Shown: piece after piece, positions 28,092 through 36,218 of the stretch
Position numbering within the stretch: position 1 is the stretch's first letter
How the letters are laid out: the number at the start of each line of letters is the position of its first letter
DNA from: DASXHY01 sp036272195
Lineage (GTDB): Bacteria > Verrucomicrobiota > Verrucomicrobiia > Limisphaerales > DASXHY01
Length of the DNA: 64,000 nucleotides
Assembly: GCA_036272195.1 (NCBI GenBank)
Contig: DATAZE010000019.1
Location: 1-64,000, forward strand
Direction of reading: 5' to 3'
The notes under the pieces: model-generated
Told to the model about the DNA's origin: nothing
The model's input: only the letters and a program-made list of their open reading frames with translations
Database searches by the model: none
Translations under genes and position numbers: made by a program

Positions 28092-29526
28092 AGCGACTAT
28101 AAACATTTGCAATATTTGGCTCTGTCTTTTCATTTTGGTTCTGGCGCAAGCGCGCAGTCAGGCTGGCACGGCGCCAAACTTCATTGTCATTCTGACGGAC
28201 GACCAGGGTTGGGGCACGACCTCGGTCATGATGGACCCACTCGTGCCCGAATCCAAAAGTGATTTTTTCAAGACGCCGAACATGGAACGGCTCGCGGCAA
28301 TGGGAATGAGGTTTTCCGAGGCGTATGCTTCGCACTGCAACTGCTCGCCCAGCCGCGCGTCATTGCAGACTGGCCGTTCTCCCGCCGCACTGCACATCAC
28401 TGACATCATCGAACGCAATGACGGTCCCATGTATGTCGGCAACAAATTGATTCCGCCGCATCACCTCTCCGAGTTGGGCAAGGGCGACGCGACCATTCCT
28501 CAACTGCTTAAAGCCTTTAATCCCGACTACCGCGCCGCGCACTTTGGAAAATGGCATCTGGCCGGCGGCGGACCGCAGAACTACGGCTACGATGTCTCCG
28601 ACGGCCCCACCGCCAACGGGGCCGGCAACCGGAGGGACAATTTGCCGGATGATCCCAAGAAGATTTTCAGCGTGACGCAGCGGTCAATTGAATTCATGCA
28701 GGCACAGGTCAAAGCCGGGCACCCGTTCTATCTGCAGGTGTCGCATTACGCCACACACGAGGCCAACCAATCCCTTGCGGCCACTCGGGAAAAGTTTCGC
28801 GAGGCGCCGAAAGGCGCGCGGCACGATAATGTTCCGTTCGCCGCAATGCTGGCTGATTTGGACTCCGGCATCGGCCGATTGCTCGACGCGGTTGCCGCAG
28901 CCGGCATCGCGACGAACACCTATATCATCTATACTTCGGATAATGGCAGCATTCCCACCGCCGATCCCGGGAACATCAATGGCCCGGTGCGTGGGTGGAA
29001 GGCGTCCGTTTGGGAGGGTGGCATCCGCGTGCCGTTTATTGTTTGCGGTCCAGGGATTAAACCGGGCACGGTGAGCCGCACGCCTATTGTGGGGTATGAC
29101 ATCCTGCCAACCATTTGCGACCTTGCGGGTGCTGTGGCGTGGCCAAAAAAAGTGGAAGGCGGTTCGATGAAATCCGTGCTGCTCGGCGATGGAAAAGCGG
29201 CTGTTAAAAGACCGAACGACTTTCTCGTTTTTCATTGGCCGCATTACCAGCATGGAAAGCACAGCGTGCCGGATTCAACGATCCTTGCTGATGGTTGGAA
29301 ACTGCATTACTGGTGGGAAAACGGCCGCGTGCAATTGTTTCATCTCGACCAGGACCTGGGCGAATCAAAGGATTTGGCGGCCGAAGAATCGAGCCGCGCG
29401 GCGCGCATGAAGGAAACACTGACAAATTATCTTGCCGCCGTGGAAGCGCAATTGCCCGTGCCGAACCCAAATTACAATCCCTCCACCGACCCCGCTCTCA
29501 AAGGTGGGACGGGCGACCACGAATAA
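28084..29526 (+). CDS. Secreted S1-family sulfatase
   Basis: A 480-residue sulfatase with signal peptide (hydrophobic NIWLCLFILVLAQARSQA), metal-binding TDDQGWGTTSVMMD, formylglycine motif C87-S-P-S-R91 followed by ASLQTGRSP, HFGKWHLAGGGP, VSHYATHEA and TSDNGSIPT. It shares family-specific features with the sulfatase domain of the fusion at 3392, for example the SKSDFFKTPNM stretch (SKSDYFRTPHM there), GKWHLAGGGP and KASVWEGG. The fused domain and this enzyme are therefore close relatives, one free and one displayed. The stop is 13 bp from the stop of the convergent response regulator gene. Confidence 0.93.
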   Translation: MIKATINICNIWLCLFILVLAQARSQAGTAPNFIVILTDDQGWGTTSVMMDPLVPESKSDFFKTPNMERLAAMGMRFSEAYASHCNCSPSRASLQTGRSPAALHITDIIERNDGPMYVGNKLIPPHHLSELGKGDATIPQLLKAFNPDYRAAHFGKWHLAGGGPQNYGYDVSDGPTANGAGNRRDNLPDDPKKIFSVTQRSIEFMQAQVKAGHPFYLQVSHYATHEANQSLAATREKFREAPKGARHDNVPFAAMLADLDSGIGRLLDAVAAAGIATNTYIIYTSDNGSIPTADPGNINGPVRGWKASVWEGGIRVPFIVCGPGIKPGTVSRTPIVGYDILPTICDLAGAVAWPKKVEGGSMKSVLLGDGKAAVKRPNDFLVFHWPHYQHGKHSVPDSTILADGWKLHYWWENGRVQLFHLDQDLGESKDLAAEESSRAARMKETLTNYLAAVEAQLPVPNPNYNPSTDPALKGGTGDHE

Positions 29527-29538
29527 ATACTCACCCAA

Positions 29539-30162
29539 TCATTTCAGATACTTCACAATCGCTTCCGAACGCGACCGCACGTGGAGCTTTTCGTAAATGT
29601 GGCGCAGGTGGGTGCGGACGGTGGGAACGCTGATTTGCAATTTGTCCGCCAGTTCTTTATTGGCGAAACCCTGCGACAGCAACGTGAGAATTTCCTTTTC
29701 GCGCTCCGTCAGGGCGGTCGTATCCAGGCCTTTGGGCACCGGTTCGTGGAAGGAGCGCACCACGCGATAGGCGATTTGGCTGCTCATCGGCGCGCCGCCT
29801 TCACGCGCGTTCCGGATGGCCTCCAGCACTTCATCCGGTTCCGCGCGCTTGAGCAGGTAGCCGCTCGCCCCGGCTTTGAGGGCTTGAAAAATATGCTCGC
29901 TGTCTTCGTAAACCGTCAGCACGATGACTTGCGTTTCGGGCAGAAGCGCCTTCAACCGCCGGATGCATTCCGTGCCGGGCATTTGCGGTAGATTTAAATC
30001 CATCAGCACCACCTGAGGCCTGAGTTGCGGAAGTTTTTGAAGCGCTTCCTCACCAGTGGCGCAGCCGGCCAGGCACTGCATTCCCTTTGCGTAGGCCACC
30101 AGTTTCGTGAGCGACTTGCGCAGGAGCGCGTCGTCCTCAACAATTCCAACAGTCACATTCAT
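29539..30162 (-). CDS. NarL/FixJ-family response regulator
   Basis: A 207-residue response regulator. The receiver domain (1-120) has the acidic pair D10-D11, phospho-acceptor D55 in VVLMDLNLP, T83 and K105, all as expected. The LuxR-type helix-turn-helix (about 145-207) shows LTEREKEILTLLSQGFANKELADKL and VRTHLRHIYEKL. It would bind DNA after phosphorylation by a HisKA_3 kinase; the only such kinase here is at 17888-21052, on the same strand 9 kb away, with sulfatase genes between them. A sulfatase gene (30344) lies 181 bp upstream on the same strand and could share its transcript. The pairing is inference. Confidence 0.95.
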   Translation of the reverse strand: MNVTVGIVEDDALLRKSLTKLVAYAKGMQCLAGCATGEEALQKLPQLRPQVVLMDLNLPQMPGTECIRRLKALLPETQVIVLTVYEDSEHIFQALKAGASGYLLKRAEPDEVLEAIRNAREGGAPMSSQIAYRVVRSFHEPVPKGLDTTALTEREKEILTLLSQGFANKELADKLQISVPTVRTHLRHIYEKLHVRSRSEAIVKYLK

Positions 30163-30343
30163 TCGTATGCTATTTCAGCGAATCTCTTCAGCGTTGTCCA
30201 AACGATAGTGGGCGCGGGCGCCTCGCTCGTGACAGTTAAAACGCAGGGGCAAAACGATTATACTACCCGAAATCGCCCTCCCAAAATCGTCCAGCGGCTT
30301 CATTGTTCAACGTGGGGATTCTCGAAGATTCTCCGGATGCAAA

Positions 30344-32083
30344 TCAATCATCAGACAACGTGGACTCCTTCCCGATTTGTGGGGCCGGAACAATCGGTCT
30401 TTCCCTCGGAAGGGTATCGAAAGGCACGACCTGGCAGCGCTTGGCCCAGGCGTCATAGAAATCGGACAGCTCTTTGACTTTGTCGGGATGACTGGCCGCA
30501 AGATTGTTTTGTTCAGTTCGATCCGCAACGACATCGTAGAGTTCCCATGACTGTCGTTGCCGGGCCACGAGTTTCCATTGCTCAAGGCGCACGGCGCGAT
30601 TTCCTTCGTGTTCCCAGAATATGGGGGTGGTCCGCGGCCGGTTTTTTCCTTCAAAGATCGGCAACAGGCTGCTTCCTTCCAACGGCTGAATCGGCTGGCC
30701 TTCGTAGTTGGCCGGGTGTTTCGCTCCTGCAATGTCAACCAAAGTAGCCATGATGTCGGTGACGTGCCCAAGCTGGCCCGACAAGGTCGCGGTATTTTGA
30801 ATCACCGCCGGCCAGCGCGCGATGAAAGGCGAGGCGATGCCGCCTTCGAAGGTGAAATGTTTATAGAGCAAAAACGGTGTGTCGCTCACGTTCGCCCACG
30901 GCACACCGTAGCTTTGCCAGACATTGTCCGGCCCGGCAAAAACCGAATGGTTGCCGTTGCCGACCGTGACGTGCCTTCCGTCGCGCGTGTGGCTGGGGAC
31001 GTCGTACCATCCTGGTTGGATGACTTCGGCGCACGCGCCGTTGTCGGAAAAGAAAATCACCAGCGTGTTGGTTTCAATGTGTTTTTCCCTGAGCGCTTCG
31101 AGAACTTTTCCGACGCCGGCATCGAGATGCTCGACCATCGCGGCGTAGGTGGCCATGCGATTGGCCTCCCATTTCTTGTCCGGTACATTTTCCCAGGCGG
31201 ACACGCGCGGATCTCGCGGCGACAACGGCCATTTTTTATCAATGATCCCCATTTGGATCTGGCGTTGATAGCGGTTGGTGCGGATGGCATCCCAGCCGGC
31301 GAGATACGTTTGCCGGTATTTGGCAATGTCCTGCTCCGGGGCCTGCAACGGCCAATGCGGGGCTGAGTAGGCGAGATAAAGGAAAAAGGGCTTGTCGCCG
31401 TTCGCGAGACGATCGATGTCAGCCACGGCATGTTCCGTGAGTACGTCGGTATAATAAAAATTTGTTTTCACCGTGGAAACGGGCGTGTTGCCACTCACCA
31501 GTGAGAACGGATCGTAATAGCTGGTTACGCCGTGAATCGTTCCGAAGTAATCTTCGAAGCCCCGTTGCATGGGCCAGCTGTCCTGGTCATCCCAAAACGG
31601 TTCGGTTGTTTCATGATTCAATTGTTTTTTTCCGTCGAAATAGATGTGCGACATGTGCCACTTGCCGACCATGGCTGTGTGATAATTCGCCCGGCGCAAT
31701 TCCTCCGCAATCGTCAGGCAGTTCCGGTTCAACTCGCCGTGATAACCAGGCAGTCCGCGATCCTCCATCATGTTGCCGATGCCGGCTTCCTGCGAATACA
31801 ACCCCGTTAGCAACGCCGCCCGGGACGGGCAGCATCGCGGCGTGGTATAGAATTGCGTCATCCTGAGACCTTGGGAAGCGAGGTGGTCGAGATTGGGCGT
31901 GGAAATCTCCGAGCCAAAACAACCGAGATCGGAAAACCCCATGTCGTCCGCCAGAATTAAAATTACATTGGGCTGCGGAGCAGTAGCCGCGGCGGCGCAG
32001 CTTCCCGTCAGCCCGAACAGAAAGGCCAGGATCAAAAGCCGTTCCCAAGGGGACAAAAATCCTGCTAAATATTTGCGAATCAT
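30344..32083 (-). CDS. Secreted S1-family arylsulfatase
   Basis: A 579-residue sulfatase with signal peptide (WERLLILAFLFGLTGSCAAA; the Cys at 29 is a poor lipobox match). The active site is complete: LADDMGFSD, formylglycine motif C84-C-P-S-R88 followed by AALLTGLYSQEAGIG, GKWHMSH, SAPHWPLQAP, FSDNGAC and YKHFTFEGG. It closely follows the sulfatase at 104 through the middle (IAKYRQTYLAGWDAIRTNRYQRQ, MGIIDKKWPLSPRD), so the two probably arose by duplication within the island. It is the last intact sulfatase of the island and points toward the response regulator gene on the same strand. Confidence 0.93.
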   Translation of the reverse strand: MIRKYLAGFLSPWERLLILAFLFGLTGSCAAAATAPQPNVILILADDMGFSDLGCFGSEISTPNLDHLASQGLRMTQFYTTPRCCPSRAALLTGLYSQEAGIGNMMEDRGLPGYHGELNRNCLTIAEELRRANYHTAMVGKWHMSHIYFDGKKQLNHETTEPFWDDQDSWPMQRGFEDYFGTIHGVTSYYDPFSLVSGNTPVSTVKTNFYYTDVLTEHAVADIDRLANGDKPFFLYLAYSAPHWPLQAPEQDIAKYRQTYLAGWDAIRTNRYQRQIQMGIIDKKWPLSPRDPRVSAWENVPDKKWEANRMATYAAMVEHLDAGVGKVLEALREKHIETNTLVIFFSDNGACAEVIQPGWYDVPSHTRDGRHVTVGNGNHSVFAGPDNVWQSYGVPWANVSDTPFLLYKHFTFEGGIASPFIARWPAVIQNTATLSGQLGHVTDIMATLVDIAGAKHPANYEGQPIQPLEGSSLLPIFEGKNRPRTTPIFWEHEGNRAVRLEQWKLVARQRQSWELYDVVADRTEQNNLAASHPDKVKELSDFYDAWAKRCQVVPFDTLPRERPIVPAPQIGKESTLSDD

Positions 32084-32642
32084 AATTATCAGTATCCGCT
32101 CAGACTAAAGCGCGCGGTTGGTGGCTACAATCGTCCAAACCGATGACTGTTTGGCATTGAACCGAAAGCGTCCGAGCTCGTGACCCCGTAAATATTCCGA
32201 AAAGTCAAAGTTGTCGCGGGTTCGTTTTATCAACGATTCTGTCGTTGCGCATGGTGTTCGTGAAGTTTTAATTGCGGCAGCCAATTGCGTTTCATCAAGT
32301 CGCGCCTGAGTAATTTGGGGCTTTTATCGAGTTGTTACCGAGTCAAAAAGTTGCTGGCACTTGGGGTCTGTGAACTTAGTAACTTCTTATCCAAATAAGG
32401 TTTGGATTGGAGGCGAGGGTCGGAATCGAACCAGCCCGTATCGAGAAAAAATCATTTGCCAATTTGGGAATCCGACTCGACAAAGATGCGCAGGAGCCTG
32501 GTCGGCTTATTTCTACAAGTTGCCCAAAGTTGTCTAAAAATTGCCTATTGCGCCAGATTGTCTGCCATTCCTTCCCAATGGAGATATTGTGCCTCGAGGC
32601 GATAAAACCCCTTATTTCATGCCTATTTCCCAAGAAGAGAAA
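32084..32642. other. 559-bp intergenic region with tRNA-like fragment
   Basis: No gene is supported here. It holds the upstream region of the sulfatase at 30344 and, at 32408-32435, a fragment resembling a tRNA 3' end (listed separately). A 122-codon open frame (32407-32775) runs antisense over both that fragment and the intact tRNA-Lys and has the typical composition of a false tRNA-antisense protein. Confidence 0.6.
32408..32435 (-). other. tRNA 3'-end fragment (possible attachment-site relic)
   Basis: Read on the minus strand, this ends in CCTCGCC-T-CCA, preceded by a T-arm: loop TTCGATT with stem GCTGG/CCGAC (one mismatch, one G-U). That is the layout of the last 28 bases of a tRNA including CCA. 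No matching 5' acceptor half (GGCGAGG) or anticodon arm is found in the next 100 bases, so it is a fragment. Such fragments are often left by integration at a tRNA gene. No integrase gene is nearby. Confidence 0.5.
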
Positions 32643-32718
32643 TGGTGGGTTGGGAGGGACTCGAACCCTCGACCAATGCCTTAAAAGGGCACTGCTCTAC
32701 CAACTGAGCTACCAACCC
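32643..32718 (-). tRNA. tRNA-Lys (anticodon TTT)
   Basis: A full cloverleaf folds on the minus strand: acceptor GGGTTGG/CCAACCC with discriminator A, D-arm GCTC-AGTTGGTA-GAGC, anticodon stem GTGCC/GGCAT with loop CTTTTAA giving anticodon TTT, variable TGGTC, T-arm GAGGG-TTCGAGT-CCCTC, and an encoded CCA at 32643-32645. Total length is 76 bases with CCA. It reads AAA/AAG lysine codons. Confidence 0.96.
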
Positions 32719-32886
32719 ACTATGAGAGTTGAACGTCGCCGGGAAGTGCCGGCAATTCAGAGCGTTGAAAAGTAATCAACCGAGGGTTGTCGCGCAACTC
32801 CAATTGTGCACATCTCATTTTTTCATCCGAAGTAGCGCCTTACCCCATGGATTGCGCGCCCCGCCGCCGTATCTTGCTTCGTTAAG

Positions 32887-33228
32887 ATGTCGTATTTGAA
32901 GATGAAGTTTTTCGCTTTCGCCGCCGCCATTGTCATGCTGGCGGGCTGCACGCAAACTCCTCAATTTCAGGGGGCCGCAGTCGATAACGACCAGAATGTG
33001 CTCACCGGCGGACCCATTACCGGCATTACGATTGATGATCTACCGGATCGTGTGAAGGGCGCGCTCAAAAAACGCGTGCCTGGCGCTGAGATCGCCAGCA
33101 TCGTCCGGACGCGGCTCCAGCGCCACGCTATTTACGAGATATCCTTCATCGATGCGGACACGTATTCCCCACTTCGTTTGCGGGACGACGGTCAAACCCT
33201 GCTCGAACAAATCACGGAGCAAAAATGA
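32887..33228 (+). CDS. Small lipoprotein with one PepSY-like domain
   Basis: A 113-residue lipoprotein: hydrophobic leader with lipobox LAGC (Cys 21), then a single domain of about 65 residues (ITIDDLPDRVKGALKKRVPG ... YEISFIDADTYSPLRLRDDG) that resembles PepSY-like beta-alpha domains. Members of this group bind in the periplasm, and their ligands are mostly unknown. An alternative ATG at 32902 gives a more typical short leader. The TGA overlaps the ATG of the next gene (ATGA), so the two are translationally coupled. The next protein has two copies of the same domain, so the pair forms a three-domain family set. Confidence 0.65.
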   Translation: MSYLKMKFFAFAAAIVMLAGCTQTPQFQGAAVDNDQNVLTGGPITGITIDDLPDRVKGALKKRVPGAEIASIVRTRLQRHAIYEISFIDADTYSPLRLRDDGQTLLEQITEQK

Positions 33229-33764
33229 AAATTCATTCGTTTTGGATAGTCGCGGTGGCATGCGCCATGTGCGGTTGCGCCAGTAACCAGCCGTTTGTCA
33301 CCTATGATGAACCGCTCATTTCGCCGGGTGGGGAATTTTCCAAACTTCCGCCAGCGGTGCAAAACTCTGTGCGCGCCGAAGCGGGCTCTGCGGAAATCCG
33401 GAATATTTCCAAAGCATACCACGGCACGGCGATTGTTTATGAAATCACCTTCAAAAATCGTGACGTGTTCCCGCCGCTTTACCTTGCCCCCGATGGCAGT
33501 GTGCTCACTCCGGATATGCGAGTAGCCGTGGGTGCCACGGAGGATACGATTGAAGCGGCTACGGGAAGCGCTGTCAGCAGTGTCAAACTCGATGATCTGC
33601 CGCCAAACGTCGTCGATACCATCCGCCATTCAGCGCCGACGGCTGAATTGGACACCATTTCCCGGCTGACTTCAGGCTCGGATATTTTTTACGAAGTGAC
33701 CTTCAAAGATCCCGCGAGCCATGCGCGATTGCTCATTCGCGACGATGGAAGACTGCTAAAATAA
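33225..33764 (+). CDS. Lipoprotein with two PepSY-like domains
   Basis: A 179-residue lipoprotein with leader MKIHSFWIVAVACAMCGC (lipobox-like MCGC). Two related domains follow: one with FSKLPPAVQNSVRAEAGSAE and YEITFKNRD, and one with VKLDDLPPNVVDTIRHSAP and YEVTFKDPA, each ending in a LxxRDDG/LAPDG turn. The domains match the single one in the upstream gene, suggesting internal duplication. The start overlaps the upstream stop by four bases. It is convergent with the uracil-DNA glycosylase gene, 15 bp away. Function unknown; periplasmic side of a membrane is expected. Confidence 0.65.
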   Translation: MKIHSFWIVAVACAMCGCASNQPFVTYDEPLISPGGEFSKLPPAVQNSVRAEAGSAEIRNISKAYHGTAIVYEITFKNRDVFPPLYLAPDGSVLTPDMRVAVGATEDTIEAATGSAVSSVKLDDLPPNVVDTIRHSAPTAELDTISRLTSGSDIFYEVTFKDPASHARLLIRDDGRLLK

Positions 33765-33779
33765 GCGGCTGCGGGCGGG

Positions 33780-34502
33780 TCAATCTTTCCAAACGCCCAT
33801 TTCACGGAGTTGTCGTGTCACAACACCGGCCCAATCCCGGTTAGCTGCGGGGCTAGCCGGGCTGGGGTGGAGGATTCGCCCGAGCCTGACCGGGCCATTG
33901 GGAAAAACCTGCTCTGCGCGTTTGGCCGCGAAGTCACCTATTCCCACCAGCCATTCGGGTTCCAAAATACGCACGGCTTCACGCAGGTGTTCATCGCACG
34001 CTTTCAAGAGCGCGGCGCGCTCGGCAGTGGGCAGTTTATCCGGCGTGCGATTGCGCCCGGTGCTTTCAATGAAAGCAAGCGGGCAATAATTCATGACCAG
34101 ATGCTCTTTGGAAAATTCTTTTGCCGATTGAAAGCTTTTCGCGAACAGTCCCCATAATCGCTGGCCGCTGACTTCGCAGCGCGGGCAATCAAAACCCAAC
34201 ACGGGCCGTTTGGGATGCTCCGCAGCAGGCCGGCCGATTTTTTCCTCGATCCCGAGCCAGTCGCGCACGGCAGTGATTTCTCCGAACGGCACGCCGGTTT
34301 GCGCCATGCCGAAGGGACCGGGATTCATCCCCAGAAAAATAACACGCTTGCCCGCGCCGCCGTACTGGCGCAGGTAAGCTTCATGCGCAGACCAGGCATA
34401 TTCCAGCGGATTGTAAACGTAAGCCACAGGCGGCGCGAAACGCAGTTTGCCAACTGCGTCGCGGAGACGTTTTGCGGAATCAATGAGCCGTCGGTTACTC
34501 AC
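33780..34502 (-). CDS. SMUG1-type single-strand-selective uracil-DNA glycosylase
   Basis: A 240-residue base-excision repair enzyme that removes uracil (and often 5-hydroxymethyluracil) from DNA. Family motifs are GMNPGPFGMAQTGVPFGE near the N-terminus (water-activating Asn and uracil pocket), MNYCPLAFIE in the middle, and HPSPASPAANRDW near the C-terminus, the His-containing insertion loop. The GTG at 34502 is chosen because GGGGAG sits five bases upstream. A TTG twelve codons further up is open but lacks a ribosome site. The length fits bacterial SMUG1 homologues. Convergent with the PepSY lipoprotein pair. Confidence 0.9.
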   Translation of the reverse strand: MSNRRLIDSAKRLRDAVGKLRFAPPVAYVYNPLEYAWSAHEAYLRQYGGAGKRVIFLGMNPGPFGMAQTGVPFGEITAVRDWLGIEEKIGRPAAEHPKRPVLGFDCPRCEVSGQRLWGLFAKSFQSAKEFSKEHLVMNYCPLAFIESTGRNRTPDKLPTAERAALLKACDEHLREAVRILEPEWLVGIGDFAAKRAEQVFPNGPVRLGRILHPSPASPAANRDWAGVVTRQLREMGVWKD

Positions 34503-34658
34503 TGGCACTCCCCATGAAATTTGTAGCCGCCGACGCAAGAAGGCTCATGCTGTTTCTGTGCAGAAGAAGTTAAGGCCTCGTTAAATCGGCTGGTACGATT
34601 CAGCAGTTCTCTTGGGGGAAAATCTCATCCCGGCGAGATCGACTAATCTGCCCAGAGC

Positions 34659-35117
34659 CTAATGCCGCGGCTCGCTCTCGCGGGGCCGATGCAACTGGCG
34701 CAGTGCGCGCTGAAGACTCTGAATTTCGCGCTCATCATCGATCTTCTGGCGTTCGGCGAGTTCCAGCGTTTCGAGCACTTCCTCCATCTCATCGAGCGAG
34801 TGTTTGAGCTCCTCGATGATTCGATTCACCTGCTCGATGGCGTCCGTAATTGCAGGCGTTTTGTGCGCCGGTTCCGGATGCGGATGCGACTGAGGTTGAT
34901 GGTCCTCTTGGCGCTCCTCGGCCTCTTCGATCGCTGCGGGAGAGGATTCGTGAACGGCTGCCGGCGCGCCGGCCTCGCCCGCCGCCGGCGGCAAAGATTC
35001 TCGCGGCTCGCGACGCCGGGGATGGCGGCGACCGCCGCGGCGGGAACGGCGGCGGCCACGTGGGGCGGCGGCATCGGGTTGTGCGGCGGCGCTTTTATCA
35101 GCTTCGTCAGGCGACAT
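34659..35117 (-). CDS. Hypothetical protein with basic N-terminus and coiled-coil C-terminus
   Basis: 152 residues from the ATG at 35117 (a GTG two codons upstream is also open). The N-terminal third is rich in Arg, Ala and Pro (RGRRRSRRGGRRHPRRR), suggesting nucleic-acid contact or disorder. The middle is Glu/His/Pro-rich. The last 65 residues are heptad-like (AIEQVNRIIEELKHSLDEME) and probably form a coiled coil. Composition and codon pattern look coding, but no family is recognised. Confidence 0.6.
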   Translation of the reverse strand: MSPDEADKSAAAQPDAAAPRGRRRSRRGGRRHPRRREPRESLPPAAGEAGAPAAVHESSPAAIEEAEERQEDHQPQSHPHPEPAHKTPAITDAIEQVNRIIEELKHSLDEMEEVLETLELAERQKIDDEREIQSLQRALRQLHRPRESEPRH

Positions 35118-35186
35118 AAGCACAGGTTGCCCCGAGGCCGTTAAATTGCAAAGGAATTTTAAAAGGGCTTTCCGGCCCGGCGCATC

Positions 35187-35351
35187 TTAAGGCATGTTGT
35201 CCCAAGCCGCTTGAATGTTGCCGAAGGTTTGTTCTTCGTCCTCGTCCCCGACTTTTTGGATTTCGAGGCAGACGAGCGGGACTGATTCTTCGGCGGCGGA
35301 TTTGTCGAGCCGGGCATCTTCCAAACCGTGGAAAAAGCGCAAGCATTCCAT
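35187..35351 (-). CDS. Small acidic hypothetical protein
   Basis: A 54-residue frame, MECLRFFHGLEDARLDKSAA ... NIQAAWDNMP, with AGGGA a few bases before the ATG. It has the balanced composition of a real small protein, unlike the frames around it. A hairpin (35351-35367) overlaps the ribosome site, which could control translation or simply be part of the neighbouring hairpin-repeat cluster. No family recognised. The frame also continues eleven codons upstream. Confidence 0.4.
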   Translation of the reverse strand: MECLRFFHGLEDARLDKSAAEESVPLVCLEIQKVGDEDEEQTFGNIQAAWDNMP

Positions 35352-35468
35352 CGTCCCTGCGGGACGAAGAAGTTGTTCTCGCATACATAACAGCCACGTT
35401 GTGGCTGGCTAATTTCCAGCGTCGCTTCGCGACAACTCAATGGTTTCTAAAAAGCGAAACCGTTTCGC
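35351..35468. repeat. Cluster of four short perfect hairpins
   Basis: Within 118 bp there are four perfect inverted repeats with three-base loops: TCGTCCC-TGC-GGGACGA (35351-35367), CAGCCAC-GTT-GTGGCTG (35391-35407), GTCGC-TTC-GCGAC (35421-35433) and GCGAAA-CCG-TTTCGC (35454-35468). Stems are 5-7 bp. This looks like a REP-type composite element. Confidence 0.7.
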
Positions 35469-35708
35469 ATTTCCAAAAAGTGGGCCAATGACACCGCTCA
35501 GGCGGCTATAAAATACCGCCACGCGAGGTTCGAGCACTTTCTTCGTGTTGACTCAAAACGTCAAAAACTCCCGTGTTTTCAATAGGAAAGACGAGATCCC
35601 CGAGGAAATTTTGTTTTCGCCGAAAACCTTACCGTAAGTTTTTCCGCGAAAGTGAAAAATGGTAAAACGGCAAAATGAAATTCGAAGAATGGATGTGCCA
35701 TTACGTAG

Positions 35709-35757
35709 GACAGGCATCTTGCCCGCCGCGCCAAAGCGCAGCGAAGGCGGGCCTGTC
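35709..35757. repeat. REP-like hairpin element (copy A)
   Basis: Outer arms GACAGG/CCTGTC and inner arms CCCGCC/GGCGGG enclose a loop with GCGCCAAAGCGC. Translated, the antisense gives KMPVLRNG, a spurious peptide of the kind produced by interspersed repeats in verrucomicrobial genomes. A hairpin of similar style lies at 49721-49776. Confidence 0.55.
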
Positions 35758-36175
35758 TCCATCTTCTTTCCCATCTGCGTCCACTTGCCGCACCGAAGTA
35801 CAACGAAGTCGGGTCCGCGTTCATCTGCGGTTAAAAGAATGCCGCGTGTGGCTCCTCGAACTTCGCCGAAGAGTTGAAACGCTTGTCCACCCCCGACCGA
35901 TTGCGCCGAGCGCTTCAAATGCCTCAACCGCCTTTCCGTGGAGTTCTGCCGCGTCCATCATTCCCGCAACCGTGGGCTGGAAATCGGTCTTTTCCACGCG
36001 GAGGCGCAAGGTCATTCCACCCCCTTCCACCGGAGTTTGCCGCCAATCGGAGCTTCTCGGGCCTTTTCGGACAAAAGACCTATGGGGGGAGGGGGCAGTC
36101 GCCCAAATGAAACCTTCCCGTAAATACTTTGTGCGACTCTCTGCGGACTCATCGCAATGCAGGATTTTGTTTACC

Positions 36176-36218
36176 CATTTAACGGATTTAACTCATTTAA
36201 CGGTTCCGACTTGTCGGA
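36176..36218 (+). promoter_or_regulatory. Direct repeats and palindrome upstream of the degenerate sulfatase gene
   Basis: CATTTAACGG occurs twice with an ATTTAACT between them (36176-36203), immediately followed by the perfect palindrome TCCGAC-TT-GTCGGA (36205-36218). The set lies 57 bp before the ATG at 36275, where an operator would be expected. Regulatory function is inference; it could also be a decayed repeat. Confidence 0.3.

Noticed and set aside
32407..32775. 122-codon frame over the tRNA region
   Set aside because: Runs antisense to the tRNA fragment and to tRNA-Lys; peptides such as GGTRTLDQCLKRALLYQL are typical tRNA-antisense artefacts.
35351..35468. CRISPR array
   Set aside because: The hairpins differ from each other; there is no constant repeat with spacers.
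35821..36030. 69-codon minus-strand frame
   Set aside because: Composition is somewhat protein-like, but there is no start signal and it may be only a remnant; too weak to list as a gene.
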